A stretch of DNA of 64,000 nucleotides from CAYNJG01 sp965216885. Its GTDB lineage: Bacteria; Planctomycetota; Planctomycetia; Pirellulales; Pirellulaceae. Location: positions 2,790,001 through 2,854,000 of the forward strand of contig OZ244209.1 in the NCBI GenBank assembly GCA_965216885.1, written 5' to 3'. Positions 62,349 to 64,000 of this stretch are shown here, in pieces. Each line of letters starts with the position of its first letter. Position 1 is the first letter of the stretch. The position numbers were made by a program, and so were the translations under genes. The notes below the pieces were generated by a model that saw only the letters and a list, made by a program, of their open reading frames with translations, searched no databases and had not been told where the DNA came from.

Positions 62349-63611
62349 TTGCTGTATCGTAAGATTAGTGGTGCGTTGCGACGTCGAACGTCTATATCGA
62401 CGATAACCGACGACGGAGCTGTCCTCTCATCCACTCAGGTCAAAATCGCGATGGAACTGGCGAAAGGTATCAGTCGAACTGCCCTCGCATTTCGAGGCTA
62501 CAATCACGCCAACCTTGGGCGGACGCCCGAACTTCTGGATGTACCCGAGTATCGACCAATTCTGACCCGCTACCTGAATGAGGCGTCGGAAGCCTGCGCG
62601 GAAATCATCGGCCGGGACGTCGACCTTGTTCAGCGGGTCGAGTCCCGACAGGAAACAACGCTGGAAGACTACGCTGATTCGATTGCGTTGATCGTTTCCG
62701 TCGAGCAAGCGCAGCTGGAGATCCTCCACGAAGTCCATGGCGTCGACTATCACGATGCCAGTTTCTCGTTCGGATTCAGCCTTGGTGAAATCGCCGCGTT
62801 GGTTGCCGGCGGTTCGTATGCCATGAAAGACGCCTTGCGCATTCCGCTTACGCTGGCTGCCGACGGTGTCGATCTGGCCGGCGATGTGACGTTGGGCATT
62901 CTTTTCTGCCGTCGCGAAGAGCTATCGCTGGATAAGGTGAATCACATCCTGCTCAGCATTAACGCCGAAGGCAAAGGTGTAATTGGCATCTCGACACACC
63001 TTGGCCCCAACTCCGTTCTGGTAATGGGATCGGGCGAAACGATCGACCTCCTGCGAGGGCGGTTGAAAGACATTGCGCCCAAAGGTGTGCACTTGCGATG
63101 CAATGAACACCGCTGGCCGCCGCTTCATACTCCAATTGTCTGGGAGAAGAACTTCTCCAATCGAGCTGCTTGCATGCTGCACACGCTGCCGGGAGGATTC
63201 AAAGCGCCCGAACCACGCGTGCTATCGCTGGTAACCGGTCAGATCAGTTACGACGACTTCAATGCACGAAGCCACATGATTCGCTGGGTCGACCACACGC
63301 AGAAACTTTGGGATGCGGTTTACCAGGTACTGTCGAGCGGAACAAGATCGGTGATCCACATCGGGCCTGCTCCCAACATCATTCCCGCCACCTTCGATCG
63401 ACTGGCGGGCAACGTGGAATCGCAGACCAAGGACAGTCGCCGGATGCAAGCATTATCGGTTGCAATTGACCGTCCCTGGTTGAGAAATCTTCTTCCACGC
63501 CGCGCCGCGCTGCTGCGGGCTCCTCGCATCGAGCACATCGTGCTGGAAGACTGGCTGCTGGAGCATGCTCCTTCGCGGCAGGCATCGCAGGCCGAACTGA
63601 CGAGTGCGTAA
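62349..63611 (+). CDS. Malonyltransferase (FabD)-like acyltransferase
   Basis: The 420-residue protein contains an acyltransferase-fold domain. The catalytic nucleophile is in SFGFSLGEIAALVAGGSYA (GFSLGE, where FabD has GHSLGE), and the base His is probably in RWPPLHTPIV. Near the end there is 'SVIHIGPAPNIIPATFDRLA'. Unlike FabD there are about 100 extra residues at the C terminus. A lone acyltransferase of this type could load a carrier protein, but none is seen next to it. Start uncertain: TTG at 62349, with GGAG at 62343 two bases upstream, or the ATG at 62452. It follows the eutBC gene by about 130 bases. Confidence 0.7.
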   Translation: MLYRKISGALRRRTSISTITDDGAVLSSTQVKIAMELAKGISRTALAFRGYNHANLGRTPELLDVPEYRPILTRYLNEASEACAEIIGRDVDLVQRVESRQETTLEDYADSIALIVSVEQAQLEILHEVHGVDYHDASFSFGFSLGEIAALVAGGSYAMKDALRIPLTLAADGVDLAGDVTLGILFCRREELSLDKVNHILLSINAEGKGVIGISTHLGPNSVLVMGSGETIDLLRGRLKDIAPKGVHLRCNEHRWPPLHTPIVWEKNFSNRAACMLHTLPGGFKAPEPRVLSLVTGQISYDDFNARSHMIRWVDHTQKLWDAVYQVLSSGTRSVIHIGPAPNIIPATFDRLAGNVESQTKDSRRMQALSVAIDRPWLRNLLPRRAALLRAPRIEHIVLEDWLLEHAPSRQASQAELTSA

Positions 63612-63652
63612 GAGCCTAGCTCTGCGTAGCGTCAAGCGAACGTGGCATTGCT

Positions 63653-63669
63653 CCGGGCTTCACACCCGG
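63653..63669 (+). terminator. Short hairpin after the acyltransferase gene
   Basis: CCGGG, loop CTTCACA, CCCGG is 42 bases after the stop at 63611. A short T-rich run (ATTTTC) follows after 10 bases. The stem is five pairs, so support is weak. Confidence 0.3.
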
Positions 63670-63826
63670 CAGTCGCAATTTTCACGGGATGTTAACCGTT
63701 CGCACGTCACGCGCCGGGCACCAAATCGCCTATGATTCAGGTCTGCGAATCACATGGATGCCCGCCCACCACTTCATTCTCAATCGCGCTCTACCTACCG
63801 CCGCGAAGCAGTGAGACACATCGACC

Positions 63827-64000
63827 ATGAAGACACCAACGCTTGCCCCAAAACTTTCGGCTACCTCGACACTTGCATGTGTCCTGATTCTGTCCGTTCT
63901 GGCCTGCCAATCCTGCTTTGCGGGAACTGAAGGCGACTGGCCGATGTGGAGATTTGATGGCGGCCGCACGGCAACCAGTCCGCACGAACTGCCCGGCAAA
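63827..64000 (+). CDS. N-terminal fragment of a secreted PQQ-type beta-propeller protein
   Basis: The frame from the ATG at 63827 is open to the end of the window (58 codons). It begins with a signal peptide (LACVLILSVLACQSCFA, cleavage near SCFAG), then GDWPMWRFDGGRTATSPHEL. The 'DWPMWR.D..R...SP..L' block is the usual start of planctomycete PQQ-like (YfgL-type) beta-propeller proteins. The remaining domains lie beyond the window. Confidence 0.7.
   Translation, partial: MKTPTLAPKLSATSTLACVLILSVLACQSCFAGTEGDWPMWRFDGGRTATSPHELPGK

Noticed and set aside
1..64000. CRISPR arrays, tRNA/rRNA genes, transposases, phage genes
   Set aside because: I looked for regularly spaced direct repeats, tRNA-like cloverleaf/TTCGA signals and typical transposase or integrase motifs and saw none. 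A dedicated tool (tRNAscan-SE, CRISPRCasFinder) could confirm this.

Overview
The window reads as a planctomycete chromosome segment, probably Pirellulaceae or close to it. The evidence is the gene repertoire: three formylglycine sulfatases, a DUF1552/DUF1592 pair with a planctomycete-type cytochrome c motif, two DUF1559 prepilin-like proteins each followed by a small lipoprotein, a giant LEPR-XLL surface protein, two PEP-CTERM proteins with dockerin-like repeats, a DUF1570 protein and many Tat-signal proteins. No rRNA, tRNA, CRISPR array, phage or transposase gene was seen.

Layout. Positions 1-5564 (+) hold the end of a membrane protein, two paralogous secreted proteins, and a small envelope-polysaccharide group (six-helix membrane protein, flippase, GNAT acyltransferase). 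Positions 5570-11488 hold a sulfatase-esterase fusion (-), an iron-type alcohol dehydrogenase (+) and a sodium:solute symporter with a small membrane partner (+). Positions 11496-28278 (-) are a long degradative and surface block: PEP-CTERM metalloprotease-like protein, TIM-barrel epimerase, sulfatase, DUF1552, DUF1592 cytochrome, lipoprotein/DUF1559 pair, the 1624-residue CotH/LTD/cadherin-like protein and an octaheme cytochrome. Positions 28450-30604 (-) are a tungstate-type ABC transporter (tupABC). Positions 30681-37401 (-) are a five-gene operon for a glycerate-based compatible solute: glucosyl-3-phosphoglycerate synthase, a GH13 glucosylglycerate-type phosphorylase, two GT4 glycosyltransferases and a HAD hydrolase.

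Positions 37430-47916 are mixed: PEP-CTERM protein, prenyltransferase-fold membrane protein, DUF1570 putative peptidase, two small membrane proteins, a beta-phosphoglucomutase-like HAD, an iduronate-2-sulfatase-like sulfatase, a methyltransferase and a DUF5009 membrane acyltransferase. Positions 47982-59774 (-) hold an RND/MMPL exporter, a redoxin/cytochrome/copper-monooxygenase-like/EF-hand protein, pabA and pabB separated by a palindromic repeat element, a second DUF1559/lipoprotein module, a leucine-rich-repeat lipoprotein, and a dihydropteroate-synthase-like protein paired with an SDR that lacks the usual catalytic residues. Positions 59943-64000 (+) carry a single-chain EutB-EutC ethanolamine ammonia-lyase with a Tat signal, a malonyltransferase-like protein, and the start of a secreted PQQ-type beta-propeller protein.

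The most unusual item is the EutB-EutC fusion: a B12-dependent lyase that is normally cytosolic appears here as one chain with a twin-arginine export signal. Next are the operon carrying both synthesis and phosphorolysis enzymes for glucosylglycerate, and the DHPS-like/atypical-SDR pair, which may belong to pterin (methanopterin-type) metabolism. All functions are inferred from sequence reading; no database search was run.
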